This document shows positions 25,783-34,700 of a stretch of DNA of 50,067 nucleotides, one piece after another. The notes under the pieces are model-generated. The model saw only the letters and a list, made by a program, of their open reading frames with translations. It was not told the origin of the DNA and made no database searches. Every line of letters begins with the position of its first letter. Position 1 is the first letter of the stretch. This DNA is from a virus. The position numbers were made by a program, and so were the translations under genes. The DNA is taken from the IMG/VR virus record IMGVR_UViG_3300031673_007186, positions 1 to 50,067 of that record. The stretch is one strand, 5' to 3'.

Positions 25783-26913
25783 CTAGTTATTTTCAAGATT
25801 CCATAAAGTTTTGGTATCTTCAACTTCTTCCATATTAGTTTCTTCTATCTCAAAACCTTCTTCTTTCGCTTTCTTAACATCTAACAATATCTGTGACGAT
25901 AATTCATCCTTTAACATAGCAGAATGAAAATCATCCTTACTGGTCCACTTCTCTTCTCCATAAGTATATGTTCTATTGTTTGGTCTCTTAACAACACCAT
26001 ATTTAATAGCAAGAGTGGCAATTTCAACATGTTTGTTGGCTATGCCTTCTATATACTTAACATCAAACTCACATATCTTTTTAGGAGGACCAACTCTATT
26101 CTTATCGATTCTGGCCTTTAGCGTATGCCCAATTTGTTCTCCACTACTATCGAATATCTTACTATCTTTACTCTCAGACATTAAGAAATGTACCATAACA
26201 GAACAAAAATGCTTCCACGCAGCTCCACCAGGCGTTGATGTTGGATCACCATACATTTTGCCCGGATCTGTACGAACTTGATTTATAGCAATAAATATTA
26301 CTCCAGTTTGGCTTAATAGTGGAACGATTTTTCTCAACTCTGGGGGTAAAAACCTTGCGATTAATGCCATATTACTTTTGCCAGAACAACTCGCCATTTC
26401 TAATGGCGGAGCAATAGACGCAACACTGTCTAGTACAATAATACCTAAACCAGACGCATCGGCACCTCCAAGTTCTTTAACAATATCAAGCAATCCAGGC
26501 TTTGCCTTGGGCTTGCCAGGTTCCTTGTGAGGAACCCCACATAACTTCTCAAAAATCTCTGCTCCATTATTAGAACGCAGAATACGAAGACGATCTGGCG
26601 AAACATCTACTCCTAACATTTTGGCCCACTCTAAGCTAAAACCACACTCCGCATCTATAAAATATGCCCAGTTGTGTGGTGCTAAACTTTGCCAATGTTT
26701 AATAGTCATAAGACTCATAAGTGTCTTTCCGCTGCTTTCTCTTCCCGCATATTGAACAATTCTTCCCCTGGGATTTCCCCAAGGCCCAATTATATCATCA
26801 AGGGAATAACTTCCCGTAGAAATTGTTTCTATAGCAGAAACATTGTCAAGACCATCATCTCCATATAGTTTTTCCATTTTATCAAATATTAACATGGCTT
26901 TTGACTTAGTCAT
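25783..26913 (-). CDS. recA: RecA/UvsX-family recombinase
   Basis: This 376-residue protein would form filaments on ssDNA and promote strand exchange. Walker A is GRESSGKT (57-64), Walker B is LGIIVLDSVAS, and the L2-region segment GDPTSTPGGAAWKHF and the GVIFIAINQVR strand are typical of RecA. The C-terminal 60 residues are acidic and helical. Length exceeds E. coli RecA (353). GGAGGAAAAC lies before the ATG, which overlaps the dnaJ 3' end. It clusters with RuvC, primase and SSB. Confidence 0.95.
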   Translation of the reverse strand: MTKSKAMLIFDKMEKLYGDDGLDNVSAIETISTGSYSLDDIIGPWGNPRGRIVQYAGRESSGKTLMSLMTIKHWQSLAPHNWAYFIDAECGFSLEWAKMLGVDVSPDRLRILRSNNGAEIFEKLCGVPHKEPGKPKAKPGLLDIVKELGGADASGLGIIVLDSVASIAPPLEMASCSGKSNMALIARFLPPELRKIVPLLSQTGVIFIAINQVRTDPGKMYGDPTSTPGGAAWKHFCSVMVHFLMSESKDSKIFDSSGEQIGHTLKARIDKNRVGPPKKICEFDVKYIEGIANKHVEIATLAIKYGVVKRPNNRTYTYGEEKWTSKDDFHSAMLKDELSSQILLDVKKAKEEGFEIEETNMEEVEDTKTLWNLENN

Positions 26914-27892
26914 TTTTGTTTTCCTCCAACTGTTGTTTTAGTGTTTGTAATAATTCCTTTTGCTCTTCTGTGAGATTTATTGGTAGTTGTATTTTTATTT
27001 TTACTAAATGGTCTCCAGTTTTATGTTTAAATTTCATGCCAGCTTGCTTAACTCGCAATATTGTTTCCGGCTGACAACCGACAGGAACCTTGATGTTTTT
27101 AATACCCCCGATAGTATTAGTGACAATCACACCACCTAATATAGCGGTGAACATATCTATTTCTTTTACGCTTATCAAATCAACCTTATTGTCCATAATA
27201 GTATATTCTTTATGTGGAGAATATAGTATCTGTATTTGAAGATCATTGGTAGGATTAATTTTTGCGCCATGTTGTGTTCCTTGAGGAATAGTAATGGTAA
27301 GTTCCTGATTCAGATTCTTTTTTCCTTTACCGTTACATTCTAAACACATAGAAGATATTGTTCTGCCAAATCCCTTACAAGCATTACATGTTGACGCCAT
27401 GACAACAGCACCACGCACAGAGCGTAGTTGCCCAGTACCACTACATATTGAACACTTTTCATCACTTAGTTTATGTCCGAACCCATTACAGGCTGAACAA
27501 TTTATAGTGTCAGAAATACTAATTTTTTTCTCACACCCATAATAAGCTTCTTCAAGAGAAATATATATTCTTCCAGTTTTAACATAACCTACTTTCCTGC
27601 CACGACCAAACGGATTTCCTTGTCCGAAAGCCTGTTGAAAAAGATCCTCTATGTTTATATTAACAGATGAGAATCCATTAAAACCAAAATGTCCTCCAAA
27701 GTCCTCTTGTTGCCAGTTGTTTTTCTTAAGAGTTTCATATGCGGCGCTTATTTCTTTAAACTTATCTTCGGCCTGTTTGTCTTCAGGATGTCTATCCGGA
27801 TGATGCTCCATAGCCATTTTCTTATATGCTTTTTTAATATCTTCCTCTGATGCTCCAGGCTCAATGCCTAAAATCTCGAACGGATTGCTCAT
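26906..27892 (-). CDS. dnaJ: DnaJ (Hsp40) co-chaperone
   Basis: A 328-residue class I DnaJ. The J domain (1-65) carries the HPD tripeptide (MEHHPDRHPED). A short Gly/Phe region follows (GHFGFNGFSS, GQGNPFGRG). Four CxxCxGxG repeats (CSACNGFG, CSICSGTG, CNACKGFG, CLECNGKG) form the zinc domain. The C-terminal substrate domain ends with a Glu/Lys-rich tail. It should stimulate host DnaK; no DnaK or GrpE is in the window. It starts within the ruvC stop (ATGA). Confidence 0.96.
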   Translation of the reverse strand: MSNPFEILGIEPGASEEDIKKAYKKMAMEHHPDRHPEDKQAEDKFKEISAAYETLKKNNWQQEDFGGHFGFNGFSSVNINIEDLFQQAFGQGNPFGRGRKVGYVKTGRIYISLEEAYYGCEKKISISDTINCSACNGFGHKLSDEKCSICSGTGQLRSVRGAVVMASTCNACKGFGRTISSMCLECNGKGKKNLNQELTITIPQGTQHGAKINPTNDLQIQILYSPHKEYTIMDNKVDLISVKEIDMFTAILGGVIVTNTIGGIKNIKVPVGCQPETILRVKQAGMKFKHKTGDHLVKIKIQLPINLTEEQKELLQTLKQQLEENKND

Positions 27893-28494
27893 TGTTTTCT
27901 TCCCAGTTGTATGCTATATGCCCAAGCTGCTGCTATACCATCAGATTCATCATAGGTTTCGGCAGAAACATTATCATTGCGATTTATAATGTTAGCAAAG
28001 TTTGGATCAAGATGTGCCCTAATAATATCTGGAATATTTTCCTTCTTAAATTTAGGGTCAATATCAGGATGAGCATCTCTAATTAATTTGCGTATGGTGC
28101 CAACAGAAAACAATTCTGGAGTAACACCAGTATGAACATATACAGATGTAGCAGCTATTCTATTAAACACTGCGAGTGTTGTGATAGTCTTTGCGCTCGA
28201 TAAACCCTTCATATGAAGTATTATATCCTCTATTACAATATGCGTTGGATCTATTTCATGACATAAATCGCCAACTCTCTCAAAGACATCTTCAAGTCTT
28301 TCAGTAATGTGAAACTTTGAATCTAACGGCTTAATGTGTCCATGTGCCAACAAAACAGGTATATTATCTTGTAGTGTTAACACTCCCCAACCTATAACGC
28401 TGGAGCTACAGTCTAAGCCCAATATCTTAATAGACAGATTTTCTTGATTATATACGGTTACAAACCGCATTCTTGATTTTTTAATTCGAGTCAT
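27889..28494 (-). CDS. ruvC: RuvC-like Holliday junction resolvase
   Basis: This 201-residue RNase H-fold nuclease shows ILGLDCSSSVIGWGV with the first catalytic Asp, THIVIEDIILHMKG with the Glu, and ETYDESDGIAAAWAYS with the C-terminal acidic pair of RuvC. It has an N-terminal extension of about 20 residues relative to E. coli RuvC (173). The ATG lies in the overlap with the upstream gene and has AGGTGA upstream. It would resolve recombination or packaging intermediates. Confidence 0.92.
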   Translation of the reverse strand: MTRIKKSRMRFVTVYNQENLSIKILGLDCSSSVIGWGVLTLQDNIPVLLAHGHIKPLDSKFHITERLEDVFERVGDLCHEIDPTHIVIEDIILHMKGLSSAKTITTLAVFNRIAATSVYVHTGVTPELFSVGTIRKLIRDAHPDIDPKFKKENIPDIIRAHLDPNFANIINRNDNVSAETYDESDGIAAAWAYSIQLGRKQ

Positions 28495-29092
28495 TTGTTA
28501 ATGTCACCTGATCTAACATATGAAGCATATAGCTTAACTTATGTCCAACAAACCCAATATCTTTTGAATTGACTGCTTCAAATTGTATACATCGCTGAAC
28601 TATCTCAGCTTCGTCTTTACGTTCCTCTTCAATCAGGGCATCATAAAAGTTTGTCCAAGACCCATCATAGCTTTGGTCTTTAAGCGCCGCTAAATGTTCT
28701 GGATAGAACTCATCGAGATCAATTCCTCCAAACATAGAGATATCCAACCTGCTAAAATCTATTTGTTTCGAAAAATCATTAGCGAAATCTCGAATTTCTG
28801 TCAAACATCTTTGTATTCTTTTAACATATTTATTTACAGAATTTTTACTTGGTAAAACGCCACCAATTAGAAAAGTCATTCCGGTATCATCCGGGCCTTT
28901 AAAATGTGGTGGAGAACATCCAAAACCATGCTCATGGCTTATTTCCATTAATGTAAAAATTAGTTTTTGACTAATATGATCGCGATCAAATATAATCTTC
29001 GCTTCAAGTCGTGGAGGACTGGAACAAACATGTAGAATCTTGAAGTTGTCTGAATCAATCAGTTCAATTTTGTGTTTATCACCTTTAGTCAT
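28481..29092 (-). CDS. Unknown 203-residue protein, first in unit B
   Basis: A mixed alpha/beta protein (KIELIDSDNFKILHVCSSPP, FDRDHISQKLIFTLMEISHE) with a helical C-terminal half rich in acidic residues (DALIEEERKDEAEIVQRCIQ). No known motif is seen. AGGTG at about -11 serves the ATG, only a few bases after the T-run of the SSB terminator. It overlaps ruvC by 14 nt. Function unknown. Confidence 0.8.
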   Translation of the reverse strand: MTKGDKHKIELIDSDNFKILHVCSSPPRLEAKIIFDRDHISQKLIFTLMEISHEHGFGCSPPHFKGPDDTGMTFLIGGVLPSKNSVNKYVKRIQRCLTEIRDFANDFSKQIDFSRLDISMFGGIDLDEFYPEHLAALKDQSYDGSWTNFYDALIEEERKDEAEIVQRCIQFEAVNSKDIGFVGHKLSYMLHMLDQVTLTNDSN

Positions 29093-29109
29093 ATGTGTTT
29101 ACACCTGAG

Positions 29110-29159
29110 AAAAAAGCCGGTGGGTCTCAGGTCGCGTTGAAACTGTGAGACCCACCGGC
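29110..29159 (-). terminator. Strong rho-independent terminator after the SSB gene
   Basis: GCCGGTGGGTCTCA and TGAGACCCACCGGC (29116-29129 and 29146-29159) form a perfect 14-bp stem, followed on the minus strand by six T residues. The 16-nt loop reads CAGTTTCAACGCGACC on the transcript strand. Loop plus one stem base is complementary over 13 nt to the leader of the same transcript (29982-29994). No promoter fits between it and the next start codon at 29092. Confidence 0.95.
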
Positions 29160-29165
29160 AAATAA

Positions 29166-29876
29166 CTATACCTCTTCTACGCCTTCCAGTTCCTCATCGC
29201 CAAATTCGAACTCATCATCACCAATAGCTGGCTTAACACCAGCCTTAGTATTGGAAACAGTCTTGGTTCCAACAGCATATTTCTGGCCTGCTGCTGTTGC
29301 CGCACTGCTACCACCAGAAACACCCATCTTCTCCGCTACCTCTTCAGGCGTTGGTGGCTGGGTAAACCTGGTAATGTCTATCTTGGCAAGGAATCCCTCT
29401 ACAAGACAGGTCTCCTCATCAGTGATGTCTTTCATTGTAGGACTGGGCTTTACCTGATATAGTGGCTGAGTGCCCTTTGGACCACGGCAAACATTTACAT
29501 CGTATGCCAAAATCTGTCCCCAACTCTTCTTGATTGTTTGATTCCAATCAGGATCATTCACGTAACCGCGAATTCCTCTGAAAATCTGACTACCAATCTC
29601 AAGAATCTTTGGTCTGCCACTCTTATAATCCAACACACCAATAAACCAACGAGTTTGAGCATCAGCTCCCTGTCGGCAAAGTGGACAGTTGTTTATAGCA
29701 CAACGAATCTTACGATTCTGTCCAGTAGCATCCCTTACCCAATGAACTACGAACTGATATGGATTTGTTACAATCCTTACCTTATTACTACCTTCTACAA
29801 GGCTCATGAAATCGCTAGGACCTGATACATCTCCGTCATCCCAGCTTGCTAGTTCTCCGTATTTTACTTCGGCCAT
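29166..29876 (-). CDS. gp32-like single-stranded DNA-binding protein
   Basis: A 236-residue protein. The core has KVRIVTNPYQFVVHWVRD, then RKIRCAINNCPLCRQG. His45, Cys59, Cys64 and Cys67 match the His-Cys-Cys-Cys zinc arrangement of T4 gp32, with shorter spacing between cysteines. RWFIGVLDYKSG and PKILEIGSQIF are OB-fold-like strands. The C-terminus is Gly/Ala/Ser-rich, then strongly acidic (DDEFEFGDEELEGVEEV), the usual SSB protein-interaction tail. AGGAGG is well placed. It has a 116-nt leader and its own terminator, consistent with high expression. Confidence 0.85.
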   Translation of the reverse strand: MAEVKYGELASWDDGDVSGPSDFMSLVEGSNKVRIVTNPYQFVVHWVRDATGQNRKIRCAINNCPLCRQGADAQTRWFIGVLDYKSGRPKILEIGSQIFRGIRGYVNDPDWNQTIKKSWGQILAYDVNVCRGPKGTQPLYQVKPSPTMKDITDEETCLVEGFLAKIDITRFTQPPTPEEVAEKMGVSGGSSAATAAGQKYAVGTKTVSNTKAGVKPAIGDDEFEFGDEELEGVEEV

Positions 29877-29992
29877 AATAATCCTCCTGTTTATGTTCCC
29901 TGGTACGCATTGTACATATCGGGATAATTAGTTTTTTGGATGTTTGTTGCCAAGACGATGAATCGACTGCGACACACCCACTTCAACGCGAC
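29877..29992 (-). promoter_or_regulatory. SSB leader and candidate promoter
   Basis: The minus strand holds TTGGCA, a 17-18 nt spacer and an AT-rich TAATTAT, a weak sigma-70-like arrangement about 50 nt before the SSB ribosome site. A small GTAC/GTAC hairpin lies closer to the start. The upstream end of the leader includes the 13-nt segment complementary to the terminator loop. The promoter call is tentative. Confidence 0.4.
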
Positions 29993-29994
29993 CT
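29982..29994 (-). repeat. 13-nt inverted copy of the SSB terminator loop
   Basis: The transcript strand reads AGGTCGCGTTGAA. Its exact reverse complement is in the terminator loop region at 29129-29141. The two therefore flank the SSB gene as an inverted repeat and could base-pair in one RNA. It overlaps the last codon of the upstream 100-residue gene. Confidence 0.85.
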
Positions 29995-30295
29995 ATCTTT
30001 TAATATAGATCAAACTTTTAATATAATCAATATTTTCGTATGGAATCCAAACTTCTTCATATGTTTGAGTTCCTAAAAACTGCTGAGTTGAGGTCATTTC
30101 GGGATCCAATCTTGGAACAACATTACACCAAAAACCTATTCCGTGATAAGTTTGTGGCAAAAGATACTCTCCCTTTTTAACAACAATAAAGAAGCGATCA
30201 GCAGATTTATCTGTCTTTTTCTTTAAAACAACAGCAAACAGAGGTCTGTCAGTTTGTTGTTTTTTGACATGCATGTCCATATCAAATTCTGTCAT
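29993..30295 (-). CDS. Unknown 100-residue protein upstream of SSB
   Basis: A small, mostly beta protein (RPLFAVVLKKKTDKSADRFF, IVVKKGEYLLPQTYHGIG, YEEVWIPYENIDYIKSLIY) with no cysteine motif beyond one residue. The ATG follows GGAGAGAACA. It lies 10 nt after the helical protein gene and directly before the SSB leader. Family not recognised. Confidence 0.75.
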   Translation of the reverse strand: MTEFDMDMHVKKQQTDRPLFAVVLKKKTDKSADRFFIVVKKGEYLLPQTYHGIGFWCNVVPRLDPEMTSTQQFLGTQTYEEVWIPYENIDYIKSLIYIKR

Positions 30296-30304
30296 TGTTC
30301 TCTC

Positions 30305-30826
30305 CTAGCCGTTCCAAGATTTCTCGCCCCAAGGCGTTTCTTCTTTACCTGAGGTCTCAGAGAAACCAGAGGCTGTTTGATGCCGATATTCTTCTCTAAG
30401 ACGTTGCTTCATTAAATAATGGGCATCAACAAACCATTTCTGTTTTGCCTCAAAAAACTTACGCACAGCATATGCTTCATCATATGAGTCAACAGCAGCA
30501 ACAAAGTCATCATGGCTTTCAGAATATGCCTGTCGATCCTTAACCGTTTTATGACCCTCGTTTGCCGCTTCTAAATATAATTTATTCTTTATTGTATTAA
30601 CCTTTGATTTTGCTCTACCCTCTAACAATATTAGGGTTGATAAGATCTCACTACACCTATCTGCCGCCCTGAGAAAATTTGAAGCAAGGTTTTCCGCATT
30701 TGCTAAATCTATATTAGCATCACGAGGCATAGAATCGGTTAGATTTTTAAACTCTTCTATTTCAATATCTAATGGGTTAAAGTTTTCAAGATCTAAATGC
30801 CCTCTAACCGTTAACTTATTTGTCAT
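30305..30826 (-). CDS. Helical protein, possible recombination mediator
   Basis: A 173-residue protein from the ATG at 30826 (MTNKLTVRGH), which has GGAGTTTATTA upstream; an earlier in-frame start lies deeper in the preceding gene. Nearly all helical. The layout (long helix LASNFLRAADRCSEILSTLI, then KNKLYLEAANEG, then an aromatic-rich YDEAYAVRKFFEAKQKWFVD and HYLMKQRLREEYRH) resembles the general pattern of UvsY-like or similar mediator proteins in other large phages. That comparison is from memory of architecture only. Proximity to SSB fits. Confidence 0.7.
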   Translation of the reverse strand: MTNKLTVRGHLDLENFNPLDIEIEEFKNLTDSMPRDANIDLANAENLASNFLRAADRCSEILSTLILLEGRAKSKVNTIKNKLYLEAANEGHKTVKDRQAYSESHDDFVAAVDSYDEAYAVRKFFEAKQKWFVDAHYLMKQRLREEYRHQTASGFSETSGKEETPWGEKSWNG

Positions 30827-31097
30827 TAATAAACTCCGCAACCCACCTTTCAAGTCGCCTTATTCTCTGATTAATCATAAGATTTTGTAAAAAGAATATA
30901 GCAGCCCATGCCATTTGTTTTTTTAATGGTGGTTTTATTAAAGTTATACAACCCTCACCATCAACCTCAAATGTGTCATGAAACTGTTCTTTTCCAGAAT
31001 ACGTCACATCAGAAAAAGTCTCGACGATCTGTTGATAATACAAATACTCTTCCTCTGTCATATCAACTTTTTTATAGTCTATTATTCTGGCAGGCAT
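30816..31097 (-). CDS. Unknown 93-residue protein
   Basis: A small protein with an acidic N-terminus (DYKKVDMTEEEYLYYQQIVE), a short strand region (CITLIKPPLKKQ) and a moderately hydrophobic helix (MAWAAIFFLQNLMINQRI) that could be a membrane or packing helix. It starts at the stop of the zinc-ribbon gene (TAATG) with AGGAG upstream. Function unknown. Confidence 0.75.
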   Translation of the reverse strand: MPARIIDYKKVDMTEEEYLYYQQIVETFSDVTYSGKEQFHDTFEVDGEGCITLIKPPLKKQMAWAAIFFLQNLMINQRIRRLERWVAEFINDK

Positions 31098-31714
31098 TAA
31101 CTACTCCTACGGAACAGCCCCTGTCCACCACCGTTCATAGCCTGTTGCTGTTTTGCCAATCGTGCCATTCGTTCACGTTCGAGAATCGGACTGGATCCAC
31201 CCTCTGAAAATATTGAATCGTTAGTTGTTACTAACGCTTGGCTCTCTTCCATGTCATCATTTATAAGAGAATCGGCCTGAACTTGGTCGACAATGTTATA
31301 TTTCTCACGAACAGCCTGTTCAAAAATCTGATCACGTTCTTTATCAGATACTCCATCTGGAACTTCTGGAGCTTGTATAATTCCTGGATGCATGGCTTGT
31401 TTCATAGCACTTGGCGGCGCAATTTTACGAGCAACCTGTGCTTTGTTGCGTATTGGTGCTGTGCCATGAACAGGAACTTGTGTCATATCAGATTCTTTAA
31501 TACCAATATCATATCTGGTTACTAATGCTACCGCAAGATTATGGGCAGTCTCTTCACGCACAGCAGCCTCACTGCGAATAGTGCTTTCTACATCCTCTAT
31601 AAGAGCCAGATATTCTTCATCAAATATCTGCCCGCCGCAGCCGGGACATTCATTTTGGGCAATTGCGTGCTTAAAAGTCTCCAAAATTGGAGTTCCACAA
31701 GATCTACACTGCAT
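31097..31714 (-). CDS. Zinc-ribbon protein, unknown
   Basis: A 205-residue protein that begins with a zinc ribbon (CRSCGTP at 3-9, ECPGCGG at 23-29). An acidic helix and a long polar, Gln/Ala-rich, probably disordered region follow, ending QQQAMNGGGQGLFRRSS. GAGGTG precedes the ATG. It is 60 nt downstream of the polymerase gene. It may be a transcription or replication accessory; no family is recognised. Confidence 0.8.
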   Translation of the reverse strand: MQCRSCGTPILETFKHAIAQNECPGCGGQIFDEEYLALIEDVESTIRSEAAVREETAHNLAVALVTRYDIGIKESDMTQVPVHGTAPIRNKAQVARKIAPPSAMKQAMHPGIIQAPEVPDGVSDKERDQIFEQAVREKYNIVDQVQADSLINDDMEESQALVTTNDSIFSEGGSSPILERERMARLAKQQQAMNGGGQGLFRRSS

Positions 31715-31773
31715 AAACTCACCTCTCTAATTACTAATTTAAACCTTATTAATAGATTGTCAAGAGAAAATCG

Positions 31774-34700
31774 TTATTCTCCGTAAACTTTTTGTAATTC
31801 CTTTAGCATTAGCGTTTTTCCACCATTAAAATCACTGACTTCGCAGGTTGCCCTAATAGGTTTTCCTATGGCCATTCTTCGCTTTGCTTCAGCATATTCA
31901 CTTGGCCAAACAGTAAGCTCTACCTCAGAATCCATAGTATCCTGTACTAAATACTTAGCCATTTTGTGTCCAGCATACTTTCCCTCTTTAATCTTAAATT
32001 CGCGTAGAAAACTCTTAACAATAACTTCTACTACGATTCTATGTCTATTTGGAAGAACCTTAAGCTTGGAAATCATGGTAATGCCACTATTAGTAAAAAA
32101 TCTGGGGAAAAGATCATTAATGTTACCTGATACTAATTCCCCCAATACTTCTTGTTCATACCGCAATTTCTCTTGTTGCTGCCACTCATTGCCAGGCATT
32201 TTAAGAGGAAAGTCTTCAATGGCCATGTCTATGTCATATCCATCTTTTTCTTTTTTACGAAGAAAAGTGTTCATTTTATCTCGTATTTTCTTACCCTCAT
32301 CATGAACATCCTTTCTATTAATGTTAAAAGAATCAAAACAACCTGCTTTGGCCAATGCCTCAATTTTGCCCTTATTTATAATTCGGCCATCAACTTTGTA
32401 AAGAAATTCAATAAAAGATGAAAATACCTGCTTGTCAATAACTTCTATTAAAGCTTTATCACCCATACCTTTTACAGCTCCAAGGCCCATAAGAATGGTT
32501 GTATCATCCAAAACCTCATATCCGGACTTACTGCGATTAATGTCTGGAGGTATAATTCTAATTCCTAATCTACGACATTCTTGTTTGGCTCCATTTATCT
32601 CGTCTTCTTTATTAACACCGCCCTTGAACGTTTTAACCTTAAGATAGGCCGCAAGAAATGCTGCTGGATAATGACATTTCAAATATGCCGTAATATATCC
32701 ATTTATAGAGTAAAATACCGCATGAGATAAATTGAAGCCATAACCGCCAAATCCGGCAACATACTTGTCCCAAATATTCTTGGCCAATTCATACTCTACA
32801 TTGTGAGTTTTCATCATACCTTCAATAAATTCTACTTCCAGCTGTAAAGCTAATTCTGGCTTTTTACCCTTAAGTTTTGTAAACTTCCTCAGCCCATCGG
32901 CCTTGTTTAGATCCCATCCAGCAACAGTACGGGCAACACCCATAAGTTGTTCCTCTGTAATAGCCAAACCATATGTTTCTCCTAAAGTTTCTTTTAGTGA
33001 AGGATGAGGATAGGTTACTTTTTCTTTACCAGTTCTTCGGTCTATGTATATATCTCTTGTTCCCTTTTCACCAGGTTTGCCTTTCGCTGCTGGCCTACCA
33101 AGAGCATTAATCATAGCAATATCAAGAATGTTCTTTGGCCTAATCTTTTTACATAATGCGGCCATAATACCAGACTTACCCAATTGAAATACACACTTGG
33201 TCTGCCCTTTTTGGATCATTTCATATGTTGCGAGATCATCTAATGGTATATCCTCCATTTTTCTTGGAGCATCTTCTATGTTTAAGTTGCGGATATTCTT
33301 AAAGGCTTCATCAATTATGTCCAGAGTGGAGATAGCTAAAAAGTCCATTTTAACCAATCCCTCTGATTCACATCTGTTTTTCTCATATTGAACAGCAGCT
33401 GTACCATTCTTATCAATCCGTAGCGGAGCAAATTCATAAATCGGAATATCAGAAACTACCATACCAGCAGCATGAGTTGAAAACTCTTTTGGCATTCCAA
33501 CAATAAGATCCGCATATTTCATTAAGTCTGGGCACCCATCAGCAAAAGCGCGCAGTTTTGGAGACAACTCCATTGCTCTTTCCAAAGTCTTAACCTTGTT
33601 GCCATCAGCATCCATATCTGGAATTGTGGCTTTAATAGCATCTGCCACAGTTACATAATAGGTTCCTTCTGGTATTAATCCAGGCATAACATTTCTCATA
33701 GATTTTACAAGATCTGGAATAACATTCTTTGGAGTATACGTGTTAATATTGGATACTTGAGCACAGTTATCACGGCCATACTTGTTCCGTACATACTCTT
33801 GAACCTTATCTCTACCTTCTGATGTAAAGTCAGTATCGATATCTGGAAGATCTTTCTTATAGGCATTTTGGAATCTTTCAAACAACAGTCCATAATCAAA
33901 TGGATCAACTCCATGAATGCCCAATAAATACGCTATGATGCATCCGCCAACTGATCCGCGCCCAACACCTACCAATATGTCGTTATCCTTTGCCCATTGA
34001 ATCATATCAGATGTAATTAGCATATAGGACGAAAAGTTATTTCCCTCTAAAATCTTAAGTTCATGCCTAACTCTATCCCATCTTTTTTTACGTTCTTCGC
34101 CCCTTAAATGACCAAACTTCTTTACAAATCCCTGAACAATACGAAAGCGCATATAGGCTTTATCTGGAGAAAGATCGGCAGGAATATTTGACTTTTCCTT
34201 CCATTTTATAAACTCTGCATGATCTAACTCCCCACTTGGATTAAAAACTGGCAAGTGATTCCCCTTACTTTCCATATAAGTTGGAGGCTCACATCTTCCA
34301 GCTATAGCAAGCGTGTTGGCGATTGCCTCATCAGCAGCTTCTTTGCCATGATACTTTACAATAAAGTCATAGACTTCGTCACCATCTTTTACATAAAACT
34401 CATCAATTCCATAACTATGTCGGTCGGGATCATCCACGGCCTTTTTGGAGTTAATGGCCATTAACACATCATGAATCTTCTCATCTGATTTGGTCAAATA
34501 ATGGGCATCAGTAGCCACTACCAAAGGGATTCCTAGTTCCTTTGACATTTTGATAAGCCGATTGTTTAAGTTTATTTGACTAAACGATTCATCTTCAAGC
34601 GCATGTGGTTGAAGCTCAAGATAAAATCTATCTTTAAATATGTCGGCAAGTTTTTTAGCATATACTATGGCCTCATCATATTTATCTTGAAATATAGCGT

